This document shows, piece by piece, positions 1 to 9,125 of a stretch of 64,000 nt of DNA. Source of the DNA: Betaproteobacteria bacterium HGW-Betaproteobacteria-1 (lineage in GTDB: Bacteria > Pseudomonadota > Gammaproteobacteria > Burkholderiales > Methylophilaceae); the NCBI GenBank assembly GCA_002842435.1, contig PHCX01000001.1, forward strand, positions 186,001-250,000, given 5' to 3'. Positions within the stretch are counted from its first letter, which is position 1; each line of letters opens with the position of its first letter. The notes under the pieces are model-generated. The model was not told where the DNA came from. It did not search any database and saw only the letters and a program-made list of their open reading frames with translations. A program made the translations under genes and the position numbers.

Positions 1-457
1 TCACCCAGTAGGAGGCATGATAGGCATAACGCACCGATGACTGATCCAGCATATCGAGATCGACGGTATCAGTGTTCTGCTCGCGTGCCTTTTTCCGCAG
101 CTGATCAATCTTGATACTGGCCGGCACATCGCCGCTGCGCTGACTTGTCACTAGTACCAGATGCGCATTGACCGCCTTGGCATGCTCCATCAGCTTTTCG
201 GCCGGGACATCACCAGCCTCGAAACTGGAATAACCCAGCAGATCGAAACCCTTTTCCAGCATACGCTGATAGTCGGCCTCCTTGTTGTCCGAACCCTTGT
301 ATATCTGCGGTTCCGGCTGTTCCGGAGGCAGGATTTTCGCCCGCATTTCCAGCGCCTTGTAATTGTCTGCATAGGGATTGTCGGTATCGGCGGCCTGTGC
401 CGAAAGATTCAGGCCAAGAAAACCGCACGCAATCAACACGATAGAGAATAAGCGCAT
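1..457 (-). CDS. Hypothetical exported protein (partial, C-terminus off the window)
   Basis: An open frame runs on the minus strand from an ATG at 455-457 to the window edge, giving 152 residues without a stop. The N-terminus (MRLFSIVLIACGFLG, then NLSAQA followed by AD) looks like a secretion signal. Cleavage after AQA is the simplest reading, although LIAC at residues 8-11 also fits a lipobox. A Shine-Dalgarno GAGGAC lies 3 bases upstream of the ATG. The mature part is hydrophilic, with a stretch AVNAHLVLVTSQRSG near residue 100. I do not recognise the family. Probably an envelope protein of unknown function, divergent from mog. Confidence 0.6.
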   Translation of the reverse strand, partial: MRLFSIVLIACGFLGLNLSAQAADTDNPYADNYKALEMRAKILPPEQPEPQIYKGSDNKEADYQRMLEKGFDLLGYSSFEAGDVPAEKLMEHAKAVNAHLVLVTSQRSGDVPASIKIDQLRKKAREQNTDTVDLDMLDQSSVRYAYHASYWV

Positions 458-607
458 TTTGTCCTCATCATTCTTCAAAATGGTATGTCATAAACGACAG
501 TAGAGATTGCATGTGCAGGTCGAATTATCGGCAAGACCGGCAGATGATATGATTTAACCTCAATCTGCTCCTGCTCAACAGACAACCAATATCCGCAAAG
601 TATCCAT

Positions 608-1198
608 ATGACACAACAAAACATCCGCATCGGCCTCGTTTCCATCAGCGACCGCGCCGCTACCGGCGTCTACGAAGACAAGGGCATCCCCGCACTGAAG
701 GAATGGCTGGACCGTGCGCTGACATCGCCGTGGGAAACCGTTGTCCGTGTGATTCCGGACGAACAGACGGAAATCGAATCAACCCTGATCGACCTCGTCG
801 ACCAGGAAGCCTGCGGCCTGGTACTGACCACAGGCGGCACCGGTCCCGCATTGCGGGATGTCACGCCGGAAGCGACATTGGCCGTTGCCGACAAGGAAAT
901 GCCGGGCTTCGGCGAACAGATGCGCCAGATCAGCCTCAATTTCGTGCCGACTGCCATCCTGTCCAGACAAGTCGCGGTCGTGCGCAAGCAATGCCTGATC
1001 ATCAATCTGCCGGGGCAACCGAAATCCATCGCGCAGACACTCGAAGGCCTGAAAGACGAACAGGGGCAGGCCAAGGTGCATGGCATCTTCGCCGCCGTGC
1101 CCTACTGCCTCGACCTGATCGGTGGGCCTTATATCGAAACCGACGAATCCGTGGTCAAGGCATTCCGCCCAAAATCCGCTGCAAAACCGAACAGCTGA
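608..1198 (+). CDS. mog: Molybdopterin adenylyltransferase Mog
   Basis: The protein has 196 residues, the usual Mog length. It adenylylates molybdopterin in molybdenum cofactor synthesis in the cytoplasm. The sequence opens IRIGLVSISDRAATGVYEDKG and carries the MoaB/Mog signature TTGGTGPALRDVTPEA near residues 74-90, with IINLPGQPKSI further on, both part of the MPT-binding fold. The ATG at 608 has only a weak AAAG-type ribosome site. The stop overlaps the thiL start (TGATG), so the two are probably co-translated. MoaB is the alternative name within the family; the length and motif set favour Mog. Confidence 0.9.
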   Translation: MTQQNIRIGLVSISDRAATGVYEDKGIPALKEWLDRALTSPWETVVRVIPDEQTEIESTLIDLVDQEACGLVLTTGGTGPALRDVTPEATLAVADKEMPGFGEQMRQISLNFVPTAILSRQVAVVRKQCLIINLPGQPKSIAQTLEGLKDEQGQAKVHGIFAAVPYCLDLIGGPYIETDESVVKAFRPKSAAKPNS

Positions 1199-2157
1199 TG
1201 GCGTCCGAATTCGATCTGATCCGGCAATATTTCACACGCCCGACCTCGCATACCAATCTCGGCGTCGGTGACGATGCCGCGCTAGTCACTGTAGATTCAG
1301 GCCATGAACTCGCCATTTCAGTCGACATGCTGGTAGCAGGCACTCACTTTCTTGCCGATACCGATCCCCGGCAACTTGGCTGGAAATCGCTGGCGGTCAA
1401 TATCTCGGACATGGCCGCCATGGGCGCAGAGCCCAAATGGGCGACGCTGGCGATTGCGCTACCGGCTGCCGATGAAGACTGGATCGCCGCTTTTGCCGAA
1501 GGCTTTTTTGCCTGCGCGGAAAGATTCAAGGTCGACCTGATTGGCGGCGACACCACACGCGGACCGCTCTGTATCAGCGTGCAAATCATGGGGCAGCTAC
1601 CCACCGGCCAGGCACTTCGCCGCGATGGCGCCAAAGCCGGCGACGAAATCTGGGTCTCCGGACAATTGGGCGATGCAGCACTGGCGCTCAACCACTTGCT
1701 GAGTAAATACCCACTCACCGATGATGAGCTGGCGATAACGCTGCCCGCCTTGCTGCAACCCCAGCCCCGAGTTGCGCTGGGCTTGGCCCTGAGCAACATC
1801 GCCCATAGCGCAATCGACATTTCCGACGGCCTGCTGGCTGATCTCGGGCATATACTGAATGCTTCCAGCCTCGGTGCGGAACTATGCCTGGATGACATTC
1901 CCCGTTCGGTGACAATGCAGCGTCATCTGATCAATCCATCGGTGTTGAATATGCTGCTGGCAGGCGGCGATGACTATGAACTATGCTTTACCGCACCGGC
2001 GGACGCGCACGACCGCATCCTGCTGATCGCGCAGGAACTCGGCTTGGCCTTGAGCTGTATCGGCAAAACTCGCGCCGAACCCGGCCTGCTTGTGCACGAC
2101 CGTCAAGGCAACATCATTGAGACAGGAGCAAGCGGCTTTGACCACTTCAGACAATAA
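1198..2157 (+). CDS. thiL: Thiamine-monophosphate kinase ThiL
   Basis: 319 residues. ThiL phosphorylates thiamine monophosphate to thiamine pyrophosphate using ATP. Visible motifs of the PurM-like ATP-binding fold are GVGDDAA (about residues 22-28), GGDTTRG, IDISDGLLADL (about 206) and GGDDYEL (about 257). The frame stays open upstream through mog, but the ATG at 1198 overlapping the mog stop gives the family's normal N-terminus (ASEFDLIRQYF). It leads into pgpA, whose start lies inside the last 20 bases of thiL; a thiL-pgpA pair is common in proteobacteria. Confidence 0.93.
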   Translation: MASEFDLIRQYFTRPTSHTNLGVGDDAALVTVDSGHELAISVDMLVAGTHFLADTDPRQLGWKSLAVNISDMAAMGAEPKWATLAIALPAADEDWIAAFAEGFFACAERFKVDLIGGDTTRGPLCISVQIMGQLPTGQALRRDGAKAGDEIWVSGQLGDAALALNHLLSKYPLTDDELAITLPALLQPQPRVALGLALSNIAHSAIDISDGLLADLGHILNASSLGAELCLDDIPRSVTMQRHLINPSVLNMLLAGGDDYELCFTAPADAHDRILLIAQELGLALSCIGKTRAEPGLLVHDRQGNIIETGASGFDHFRQ

Positions 2158-2647
2158 CAAACCAGCCTGGCCCGGACTGACTTTTCTCTTACAGCGGCCG
2201 GCTCATTTCTTCGCACTGGGCTTCGGTAGCGGCCTGAGCAGGTTCGCTCCCGGCACTTTCGGTACACTGGTTGCCCTGCCCTTGTTTGCCATCCTCATGC
2301 AAGCGCCGGAACTGGTGCATTACACGACTATCGCCGTGCTATTTGTGCTCGGCATCCCGCTCTGCGAAGTGGCTGGCAGGAATCTCGGCGTTTCCGACCA
2401 CAGCAGCATCGTCTGGGACGAGATCGTCGCCATGCTGCTGGTACTGGAATTCACGCCGTTGGCCTGGCAATGGTGGCTGACGGCCTTCCTGCTGTTCCGC
2501 CTGTTTGATATCTGGAAACCGTTTCCCATCCGCCAGTGCGATGCCCGATTCAAGGGCGGTTTTGGCGTCATGTTCGATGACCTGCTGGCGGCGATCTATG
2601 CCATCGTTGCACTCAAGGCAATGCAATGGATGATGACGTCCTTCTGA
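2138..2647 (+). CDS. pgpA: Phosphatidylglycerophosphatase A
   Basis: An integral inner-membrane enzyme that dephosphorylates phosphatidylglycerol phosphate in phospholipid synthesis. The PgpA signature FGSGLSRFAPGTFGTL is followed by hydrophobic segments and WDEIVAMLL, FDIWKPFPI and GVMFDDLLAA. An ATG-started frame reaches back to 2090, but I chose the TTG at 2138. It is preceded by AGGAG at a 9-base spacing and gives 169 residues, the family norm. It overlaps thiL by 20 bases and the next gene by 22, which indicates tight translational coupling. Confidence 0.88.
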   Translation: MTTSDNNKPAWPGLTFLLQRPAHFFALGFGSGLSRFAPGTFGTLVALPLFAILMQAPELVHYTTIAVLFVLGIPLCEVAGRNLGVSDHSSIVWDEIVAMLLVLEFTPLAWQWWLTAFLLFRLFDIWKPFPIRQCDARFKGGFGVMFDDLLAAIYAIVALKAMQWMMTSF

Positions 2648-3126
2648 AACTGAGTGCCACGCTCGGCCAGGCCCTGCAACAGCGTGGCTGGACACTGGCG
2701 ATGGCTGAATCCTGTACTGGCGGCATGGCCGCGCAGTTTGTCACGGCGATACCCGGCAGCTCGGCCTGGTTCGATGCCAGCTTTGTCACTTACAGCAACC
2801 GGGCCAAGATTGATATGCTGGCAGTCAATCCGCAGACACTGGAGCAATATGGCGCAGTCAGCGAAGAAACCGCGCTGGAAATGGCGACCGGTGCACTCAA
2901 TCGCAGCCATGCCGATATCGCTGCCGCCATCACCGGCATTGCCGGCCCTGACGGCGGTTCCGCCGAGAAACCGGTCGGCATGGTGTGCTTTGCCTGGGTC
3001 ACGGCAGATGGCCTCAAATTATGCAGCACCTATCGATTCAGTGGCGATCGTGAAACGGTGCGAAAAGAGTCGGTAAAAACCGTGTTTGAACGGCTGATGA
3101 GCCTTACTTTAACCCTTGATTTATGA
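2626..3126 (+). CDS. pncC: Nicotinamide-nucleotide amidohydrolase PncC (CinA C-terminal type)
   Basis: 166 residues, matching the stand-alone CinA C-terminal domain that deamidates NMN to nicotinate mononucleotide in pyridine nucleotide salvage. Family motifs are MAESCTGG near residue 27 (catalytic serine region), the stretch from IPGSSAWFDASFVTYSN, and ITGIAGPDGGS with KPVGMV. It overlaps the end of pgpA and precedes recA. The cinA-recA adjacency is widespread in bacteria, although here only the amidohydrolase domain is present. Confidence 0.92.
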   Translation: MDDDVLLKLSATLGQALQQRGWTLAMAESCTGGMAAQFVTAIPGSSAWFDASFVTYSNRAKIDMLAVNPQTLEQYGAVSEETALEMATGALNRSHADIAAAITGIAGPDGGSAEKPVGMVCFAWVTADGLKLCSTYRFSGDRETVRKESVKTVFERLMSLTLTLDL

Positions 3127-3258
3127 AATAATTGTGCGCTTTATTACATGCATCTGGGTGCCGCTAGAAATGCATGATTTGAGCAGCCGCGCGAAACGCA
3201 GCCATGCACTCCAGGAATGAATTTTTAGCGGTATCCACAAAACAAAGGACAACATCAG

Positions 3259-4293
3259 ATGGATGAGAACAGAAGCAAAGCCCTGGCAGCTGCACTCTCG
3301 CAGATTGAGAAACAATTCGGTAAAGGCTCCATCATGCGCATGGGCGACACCGACGTAGCTGGCGACATTCAGGCAGTTTCTACCGGCTCACTCGGTCTGG
3401 ATATTGCACTCGGCATCGGCGGCTTGCCGCGCGGCCGTGTCATCGAGATTTACGGTCCTGAATCCTCAGGCAAAACCACACTGACCCTGTCTGTCATTGC
3501 ACAGATGCAGAAACTGGGTGGCACCGCCGCCTTTATCGATGCGGAACATGCACTCGATCCGCAATACGCCGCCAAGCTCGGCGTCAATGTCTCCGACCTC
3601 CTGATTTCACAACCAGACACCGGCGAACAGGCACTGGAAATCGCCGACATGCTGGTACGTTCCGGCTCTGTCGACATCGTTGTCGTCGACTCCGTTGCCG
3701 CGCTGGTGCCCAAGGCTGAAATCGAAGGTGAAATGGGCGACTCGCACATGGGCTTGCAGGCACGCCTGATGTCCCAGGCACTGCGCAAGCTGACCGGCAA
3801 CATCAAGCGCACCAACACCATGGTCATCTTCATCAACCAGATCCGCATGAAGATCGGCGTCATGTTCGGCAACCCGGAAACCACTACCGGCGGTAACGCA
3901 CTGAAGTTCTACGCTTCAGTCCGCCTTGATATCCGCCGCACCGGCGCCATCAAGAAGGGCGACGAAGTCATCGGCTCCGAAACCCGCGTCAAGATCGTCA
4001 AGAACAAGGTCGCCCCTCCATTCAAACAGGCTGAATTCGACATCCTCTACGGCGAAGGCATTTCGCGCGAAGGCGAAATCATCGAAATGGGCGCCAACCT
4101 CAAGCTGGTCGAGAAAGCCGGTGCCTGGTACAGCTACAAGGGCGAGAAGATCGGCCAGGGCAAGGACAACGCACGCGAATACCTGCGTGAGCATCCGGAA
4201 ATCGCCAACGAAATCGACGCCAAGATTCGCGAAAACTCCAAAGTGGCCAATGCCAAGATGACCGTAGAGCCAGGAGAGGAAGCTGACGAATAA
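3259..4293 (+). CDS. recA: Recombinase RecA
   Basis: 344 residues, full length. RecA forms ATP-dependent filaments on single-stranded DNA for homologous repair and activates LexA cleavage. Walker A GPESSGKT is at about residues 66-73. The DNA-binding loop region [22 protein letters not shown] and the acidic C-terminus ending GEEADE are present. AAAGGACAACATCAG before the ATG supplies a ribosome site. I looked for a CTGT-N8-ACAG LexA box in the 132 bases upstream and did not see one. The last 11 bases overlap the proposed recX start. Confidence 0.98.
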   Translation: MDENRSKALAAALSQIEKQFGKGSIMRMGDTDVAGDIQAVSTGSLGLDIALGIGGLPRGRVIEIYGPESSGKTTLTLSVIAQMQKLGGTAAFIDAEHALDPQYAAKLGVNVSDLLISQPDTGEQALEIADMLVRSGSVDIVVVDSVAALVPKAEIEGEMGDSHMGLQARLMSQALRKLTGNIKRTNTMVIFINQIRMKIGVMFGNPETTTGGNALKFYASVRLDIRRTGAIKKGDEVIGSETRVKIVKNKVAPPFKQAEFDILYGEGISREGEIIEMGANLKLVEKAGAWYSYKGEKIGQGKDNAREYLREHPEIANEIDAKIRENSKVANAKMTVEPGEEADE

Positions 4294-4756
4294 GCCAGAC
4301 GGCAACAAGCCGGTCATTTCCTTACGCGCCCGGGCGCTGGCCTATCTCGCCCGGCGCGAATACTCCCGCAAGGAACTTGAGCACAAGCTCAGCGGCTACG
4401 TCGAAGAAGGCGACGACCTGCTGGCCCTGATCGAGGATTTCCAGAAACGCGGCTGGCTGTCAGAGGAGCGTTATACCGAGCAGATCGTGCATGCTCGAAA
4501 ATCCAGGTTCGGCAGTGTGCGTGTGGCGCATGAACTGCGCGAACATGGCGTCGCGGAAGAGCTGATCGAGAAAGCCGTGACCGAACTGAAGGACGATGAA
4601 CTCGGCAATGCCCGCGCTGTATGGCAAAAGAAATTCGGAGAAATCCCGAAAACCCGCGAAGCCTGGGCCAAACAGGCCCGGTTTCTGCAAGGACGCGGAT
4701 TCAGTTTTGACATCATCAAGAAAGTGCTGAATGGCAGCCCTGATGAAACGATTTAA
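4283..4756 (+). CDS. recX: Regulatory protein RecX (apparent CTG start)
   Basis: RecX binds and restrains RecA filaments. Family features are [19 protein letters not shown] at the N-terminus, [21 protein letters not shown] in the middle and a C-terminal [13 protein letters not shown], all in one uninterrupted frame. That frame begins only after a TAG at 4265-4267, and the first ATG is at 4487, which would remove half the protein. A CTG at 4283 follows AGGAGAGGAAG at good spacing and gives 157 residues, the usual RecX size, so I take it as the start. It lies inside recA and suggests translational coupling that keeps RecX low. GTG in the conserved part is the only other conventional possibility. 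Confidence 0.85.
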   Translation: MTNKPDGNKPVISLRARALAYLARREYSRKELEHKLSGYVEEGDDLLALIEDFQKRGWLSEERYTEQIVHARKSRFGSVRVAHELREHGVAEELIEKAVTELKDDELGNARAVWQKKFGEIPKTREAWAKQARFLQGRGFSFDIIKKVLNGSPDETI

Positions 4757-4793
4757 AACAATAGTTTAAAGAAACAGCGTTTTGAAAGACAAC

Positions 4794-7436
4794 ATGAAGA
4801 GTCATCCAAGCAGTAAAGAGATACGCCAGGCATTCCTGGATTTTTTCGCCTCCAAGGGCCACCACGTCGTGGCTTCCAGTTCACTGGTACCGGCCGGCGA
4901 CCCCACCTTGCTCTTTACCAATGCCGGCATGAACCAGTTCAAGGATGTCTTCCTCGGTTTTGACAAGCGTCACTATACCCGCGCCGCGTCGAGCCAGAAG
5001 TGCGTACGCGCCGGCGGCAAGCACAACGACCTCGAGAACGTCGGCTATACCGCACGTCACCATACCTTCTTCGAGATGCTCGGCAACTTCAGCTTCGGCG
5101 ATTACTTCAAGCGCGACGCCATCACCTACGCCTGGGAACTGCTGACCGTCGTGTTCAAGATCCCCAAGGACAAACTCATGGTCACGGTCTATGCCGAGGA
5201 CGATGAAGCCTACGACATCTGGACCAAAGAGATCGGCGTACCGGCGGACAAGATCGTGCGCATCGGTGACAACAAGGGTGCGCGCTATGCCTCCGACAAC
5301 TTCTGGATGATGGGCGATACCGGCCCCTGCGGCCCCTGCACCGAAATCTTCTACGATCACGGCGCACACATCCCCGGCGGCCCTCCTGGCAGCCCGGACG
5401 AAGACGGCGACCGCTTCATCGAAATCTGGAACAACGTCTTCATGCAATACAACCGCGATGAAGCCGGTGTCATGCACCCACTGCCCAAGCCCTCGGTCGA
5501 TACCGGCATGGGGCTGGAGCGTATCGCCGCCGTACTGCAGGGTGTACACGCCAATTACGAGATCGACCTGTTCCAGAACCTGATAAAGGCCGCCGCGCGC
5601 GAGACCAAATGCAGCGACATGGACAGCCCGTCGTTGAAAGTATTGGCCGACCACATCCGCGCCTGTTCCTTCCTCATTGCCGACGGCGTCATCCCCGGCA
5701 ACGAAGGCCGCGGCTATGTGCTGCGCCGCATCATCCGCCGCGCCATCCGCCACGGCTACAAACTGGGCGTGCGCAAGGCCTTTTTCCACAAGATGGTACC
5801 GGACCTGGTCACCGAAATGGGCGAAGCCTATCCCGACCTGACTGAAAACCGCCAGCGCGTCATGGATGTGCTGCGTCAGGAGGAAGAACGCTTCTTCGAG
5901 ACCATTGAGCACGGCATGGCAATTCTGGAAGCCGAACTGGCTGACATGAAGAAGCACGGCAACAATGTGTTCGATGGCGAGACCGCATTCAAGCTGCACG
6001 ATACCTACGGCTTCCCGCTCGACCTCACCGCCGATATCTGTCGCGAACGTCACGTATCCGTCGATTCCGCCGGCTTTGATACCGCCATGGCACGCCAAAA
6101 AGAACAGGCCCGCGCCGCCGGCAAGTTCAAGATGGCCGCCAACCTGGAATACGACGGTCAGCCCACCACCTTCCACGGCTACGAAACCCTGGAAACCGAC
6201 GGAACCGTGCTCGCCCTCTACAAGGATGGCAGCAGCGTCAGCCAGTTAAACGAAGGCGAGCAGGGCGTGGTCGTACTGGACGACACCCCGTTCTATGCCG
6301 AATCCGGCGGCCAGATCGGCGACAGTGGCGAACTGCGCGGCAGCGATGGGATTTTTGCAGTGGAAGACACACAGAAAATCCAGGCCGATGTATTCGGCCA
6401 CCATGGCGTGCTGAAGACCGGCACGCTGAAAGTCGGCGATGTCATCAGCGCCCGCGTCAACATGGAGGCCCGCACACGTACCATGCGCAACCACTCGGCC
6501 ACGCACCTGATGCACAAGGCCCTGCGTGAAGTGCTGGGCGACCATGTACAGCAGAAAGGCTCGTTGGTCGACACCGACAAAACGCGCTTCGACTTCGTGC
6601 ACAACGCACCGATGACCGATGTACAGATCCGTCTGGTCGAGCAGTTGGTGAACAACGAAATCCTTGCCAACACACCAACCCAATCGCGCGTACTGCCAAT
6701 TGAAGACGCGCAAAAAACCGGCGCCATGATGTTGTTCGGCGAAAAATACGGCGACAAGGTGCGCGTGCTGGATATCGGCAGTTCACGCGAACTGTGCGGC
6801 GGCACCCATGTCAACCGTACCGGTGACATTGGCCTGTTCAAAATCATATCCGAATCCGGCGTAGCCGCTGGCGTGCGACGGGTAGAAGCCATAACCGGCC
6901 AAAACGCGCTGAAATATGTACAAATACTTGAACAAGAAGTTCATCAAATAAGTTTTGAATTAGGCATCAACAGCACTGATGTAAAGCTACTTAAAGTTAA
7001 AATTGAAAGTATTACTTCCGATTTATCAGCAACCCGCAAGGAACTGGCACGCATCAAATCCAAACTGGCTTCCAGCCAGGGCGACGACCTTGCCGCCCAG
7101 ACTGTAGAAGTCAGCGGCATCAAGATTCTAGCCGCTAGGCTGGAAGGCGTGGACGCCAAAGGCCTGCGCGAAGTGGCCGATAAACTGAAGGATAAACTTG
7201 GCAGCTGCGCCCTCGTGCTGGCCGTCACCGAAGGCGACAAGGTCAGCCTGGTGGCTTCGGTCAGCCAGGATGTCACCAACAGGATCAAGGCAGGCGACCT
7301 GGTCAACCATGTCGCCACGCAAGTCGGCGGCAAGGGCGGCGGACGGCCAGACATGGCGATGGCTGGTGGCACAGATGCCAGCAAACTGCCTGAAGCGTTG
7401 GCAAGTGTAGTGAATTGGGTAAAGGGAAAAGTTTGA
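4794..7436 (+). CDS. alaS: Alanine--tRNA ligase
   Basis: 880 residues. A class II synthetase that charges tRNA-Ala and edits mischarged serine and glycine. The N-terminal catalytic core starts [17 protein letters not shown]. The editing domain has [11 protein letters not shown] near residue 568 and CGGTH near 668. A coiled linker follows, then the C-terminal C-Ala domain with [19 protein letters not shown] at 4782 is in frame, but the ATG at 4794 gives the standard family N-terminus. The linker-encoding stretch at 6911-7020 has only 32 G/C in 110 bases, far below the rest of the gene. It sits 37 bases after recX, a common recA-recX-alaS order. Confidence 0.96.
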   Translation: MKSHPSSKEIRQAFLDFFASKGHHVVASSSLVPAGDPTLLFTNAGMNQFKDVFLGFDKRHYTRAASSQKCVRAGGKHNDLENVGYTARHHTFFEMLGNFSFGDYFKRDAITYAWELLTVVFKIPKDKLMVTVYAEDDEAYDIWTKEIGVPADKIVRIGDNKGARYASDNFWMMGDTGPCGPCTEIFYDHGAHIPGGPPGSPDEDGDRFIEIWNNVFMQYNRDEAGVMHPLPKPSVDTGMGLERIAAVLQGVHANYEIDLFQNLIKAAARETKCSDMDSPSLKVLADHIRACSFLIADGVIPGNEGRGYVLRRIIRRAIRHGYKLGVRKAFFHKMVPDLVTEMGEAYPDLTENRQRVMDVLRQEEERFFETIEHGMAILEAELADMKKHGNNVFDGETAFKLHDTYGFPLDLTADICRERHVSVDSAGFDTAMARQKEQARAAGKFKMAANLEYDGQPTTFHGYETLETDGTVLALYKDGSSVSQLNEGEQGVVVLDDTPFYAESGGQIGDSGELRGSDGIFAVEDTQKIQADVFGHHGVLKTGTLKVGDVISARVNMEARTRTMRNHSATHLMHKALREVLGDHVQQKGSLVDTDKTRFDFVHNAPMTDVQIRLVEQLVNNEILANTPTQSRVLPIEDAQKTGAMMLFGEKYGDKVRVLDIGSSRELCGGTHVNRTGDIGLFKIISESGVAAGVRRVEAITGQNALKYVQILEQEVHQISFELGINSTDVKLLKVKIESITSDLSATRKELARIKSKLASSQGDDLAAQTVEVSGIKILAARLEGVDAKGLREVADKLKDKLGSCALVLAVTEGDKVSLVASVSQDVTNRIKAGDLVNHVATQVGGKGGGRPDMAMAGGTDASKLPEALASVVNWVKGKV

Positions 7437-7439
7437 TTT

Positions 7440-7570
7440 AAGCCACAGAGGACACAGGGGGAAACCCTCATGTATCCAGTCAAGGTCCAGTGTTAATCGG
7501 CAAGGTTGAGATTGTTCAGAAAAAACAAAGTCTTTGGTTTTCTCTGTGAACTCTGTGTCCTCTGTGGCTA
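7440..7570. repeat. Intergenic inverted repeat of the CACAGAG family
   Basis: Between alaS and lysC, a left arm (7441-7457, AGCCACAGAGGACACAG) is matched by its exact 17-base reverse complement at 7553-7569, about 95 bases apart. Further CTCTGTG units extend the right arm from 7541. A related copy lies at 30678-30828. No transposase is present. It could act as a transcript-end hairpin or be a small mobile repeat; the right arm ends about 20 bases before the lysC start. Confidence 0.75.
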
Positions 7571-7588
7571 GTTTTTTTAAGGACTATC

Positions 7589-8821
7589 ATGGCGTTAATT
7601 GTACAAAAATACGGCGGCACTTCGGTCGCCAACCCGGAGCGCATCAAGGCACTGGCAAGCCGTGTAGCGCGCTACAAGGCTCTCGGCCACCAGATCGTCG
7701 TCGTGGTTTCGGCCATGTCGGGCGAAACCAATCGCCTGATCTCGCTGGCCAAGGAAATCATGGCCACACCGGATCCGCGCGAACTGGACGTCATGGTCTC
7801 CACCGGCGAACAGGTCACCATCGGCCTCACCTCCATGGCGCTGATGGATCTCGGCATCAAGGCCAAGAGCTACACCGGCTCACAAGTGCGCATCGTCACT
7901 GACAGCCACTTCAACAAGGCCCGCATCCTGAAGATCGATGGCGACCGCATCCGCAAGGACCTCAACGCCGGCTATGTCGTCGTCGTTGCCGGCTTCCAGG
8001 GTGTGGACGAACAAGGCAACATCACCACCCTCGGCCGTGGCGGTTCCGATACCACCGGCGTCGCCTTGGCTGCAGCGCTACAGGCTGACGAATGCCAGAT
8101 CTACACCGATGTCGATGGCGTCTACACCACTGACCCGCGCATCGTGCCGGAAGCTCGTCGCCTGAAATCCATCACCTTCGAGGAAATGCTGGAACTCGCC
8201 AGCCAAGGCTCCAAGGTACTGCAGATCCGCTCGGTCGAATTCGCCGGCAAATACAAAGTCAAATTACGCGTGCTCTCCAGCTTTGAAGAAGAAGGCGACG
8301 GCACGCTGATCACGTTTGAGGAAGACAAAAACATGGAACAACCTATCATCTCCGGCATCGCATTCAACCGCGACGAAGCCAAAGTCACCGTGCTCGGCGT
8401 TCCCGACCGCCCCGGCATTGCCTACCAGATCCTGGGCCCGATCGCCGATGCCAACATCGACGTCGATATCATCATCCAGAACACCGGCGCAGACGGCACC
8501 ACCGACTTCACCTTCACCGTTCACAAGAACGAGCTGAACAAGGCGCTGGAAATCCTGCGCAACATACAAGCACACATCGGTGCCCGCGAAATCTCCGGTG
8601 ACGACAAGATCGCCAAGGTCTCCATCGTCGGTGTCGGCATGCGCTCTCATGTAGGCGTTGCCAGTCAGATGTTCCGCACTCTGGCAGAAGAAGGCATCAA
8701 CATCCAGATGATCTCCACATCCGAGATCAAAATCGCTGTCGTCATCGACGAAAAATACATGGAACTGGCAGTTCGCGTTCTGCACAAGGCATTTGAACTG
8801 GAAGAAGCTGGCATCAGCTGA
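7589..8821 (+). CDS. lysC: Aspartate kinase
   Basis: 410 residues. It phosphorylates aspartate, the first step to lysine, threonine and methionine. The amino-acid kinase domain begins with KYGGTSVAN and contains GRGGSDTTGVALAAAL. The C-terminal third holds two ACT domains for allosteric control (around VTVLGVPDRPGIAYQI and VSIVGVGMRSHVGVA). The ATG at 7589 follows AAGGA. It is a monofunctional kinase with no homoserine dehydrogenase part. lysC is followed by tRNA-Ser and tRNA-Arg. Confidence 0.95.
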   Translation: MALIVQKYGGTSVANPERIKALASRVARYKALGHQIVVVVSAMSGETNRLISLAKEIMATPDPRELDVMVSTGEQVTIGLTSMALMDLGIKAKSYTGSQVRIVTDSHFNKARILKIDGDRIRKDLNAGYVVVVAGFQGVDEQGNITTLGRGGSDTTGVALAAALQADECQIYTDVDGVYTTDPRIVPEARRLKSITFEEMLELASQGSKVLQIRSVEFAGKYKVKLRVLSSFEEEGDGTLITFEEDKNMEQPIISGIAFNRDEAKVTVLGVPDRPGIAYQILGPIADANIDVDIIIQNTGADGTTDFTFTVHKNELNKALEILRNIQAHIGAREISGDDKIAKVSIVGVGMRSHVGVASQMFRTLAEEGINIQMISTSEIKIAVVIDEKYMELAVRVLHKAFELEEAGIS

Positions 8822-8869
8822 TTTGGTTTGATTTTTAAGGCGTATTCAAGTATTGTTACGCCCTCGTGC

Positions 8870-8963
8870 GGAGAGCTGGCCGAGTGGTCGAAGGCACTTC
8901 CCTGCTAAGGAAGCATACGGGCTTAAACCTGTATCGAGGGTTCGAATCCCTCGCTCTCCGCCA
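8870..8963 (+). tRNA. tRNA-Ser (anticodon GCU)
   Basis: The acceptor arm GGAGAGC pairs with GCTCTCC. There is a D-arm, an anticodon stem CTTCC/GGAAG with loop CTGCTAA (anticodon GCT), a long class II variable arm, the T-loop GGTTCGAATCC, discriminator G and an encoded CCA. 94 bases in all, typical for tRNA-Ser. A short stem GGCGTA/TACGCC lies just upstream, between lysC and the tRNA. Confidence 0.97.
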
Positions 8964-9014
8964 TAATATAGATACACCAGATTGCAGTTTTAGCGTATAA
9001 TTCTGCTCTCTTAA

Positions 9015-9091
9015 GCGCCCGTAGCTCAGCTGGATAGAGTACTTGGCTACGAACCAAGGGGTCAGGAGTTCGAATCTCTTCGGGCGCACCA
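9015..9091 (+). tRNA. tRNA-Arg (anticodon ACG), integration target
   Basis: GCGCCCG pairs with CGGGCGC. The anticodon stem CTTGG/CCAAG encloses CTACGAA (anticodon ACG), the T-arm is AGGAGTTCGAATCTCTT, and CCA is encoded; 77 bases. The last 45 bases (9047-9091) are repeated exactly at 16330-16374. The intact 3' end therefore belongs to the integrated element, while the gene's former 3' end lies 7.3 kb downstream. Confidence 0.97.
9047..9091 (+). repeat. Left attachment site (att direct repeat)
   Basis: A 45-bp sequence beginning CTACGAACCAAGGGGTCAGG and ending GGGCGCACCA, identical to 16330-16374. The base before it is G here and A at the right copy; the base after it is A here and T at the right copy, which fixes the limits of identity. 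Confidence 0.95.
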
Positions 9092-9097
9092 AAATTT

Positions 9098-9125
9098 CAA
9101 AGGGTTAGCTTCGGCTAGCCCTTTG
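9098..9125. terminator. Bidirectional hairpin after tRNA-Arg and integrase
   Basis: CAAAGGGTTAGC pairs with GCTAGCCCTTTG around a TTCG tetraloop, with one G-T pair. It lies directly between the tRNA 3' end and the stop of the convergent integrase gene and so can end both transcripts. The right end of the element has its own, different hairpin at 16378-16416. Confidence 0.8.

Noticed and set aside
3127..3258. LexA box ahead of recA
   Set aside because: Scanning for CTGT-N8-ACAG gave no acceptable match, so SOS control is not claimed from this sequence.
4881..6176. Minus-strand frame of 431 codons opposite alaS
   Set aside because: It lies entirely antisense to a conserved synthetase gene and is open because of GC-rich third-position bias. 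It has no ribosome site, and the content is low-complexity and unlike a protein.
7534..7902. 122-codon plus-strand frame starting in the alaS-lysC spacer
   Set aside because: It shadows the lysC 5' end in another frame, while lysC has a good start with AAGGA.
8856..9092. Minus-strand frame of 78 codons across both tRNA genes
   Set aside because: It is antisense to two clear tRNAs and would not be a gene.
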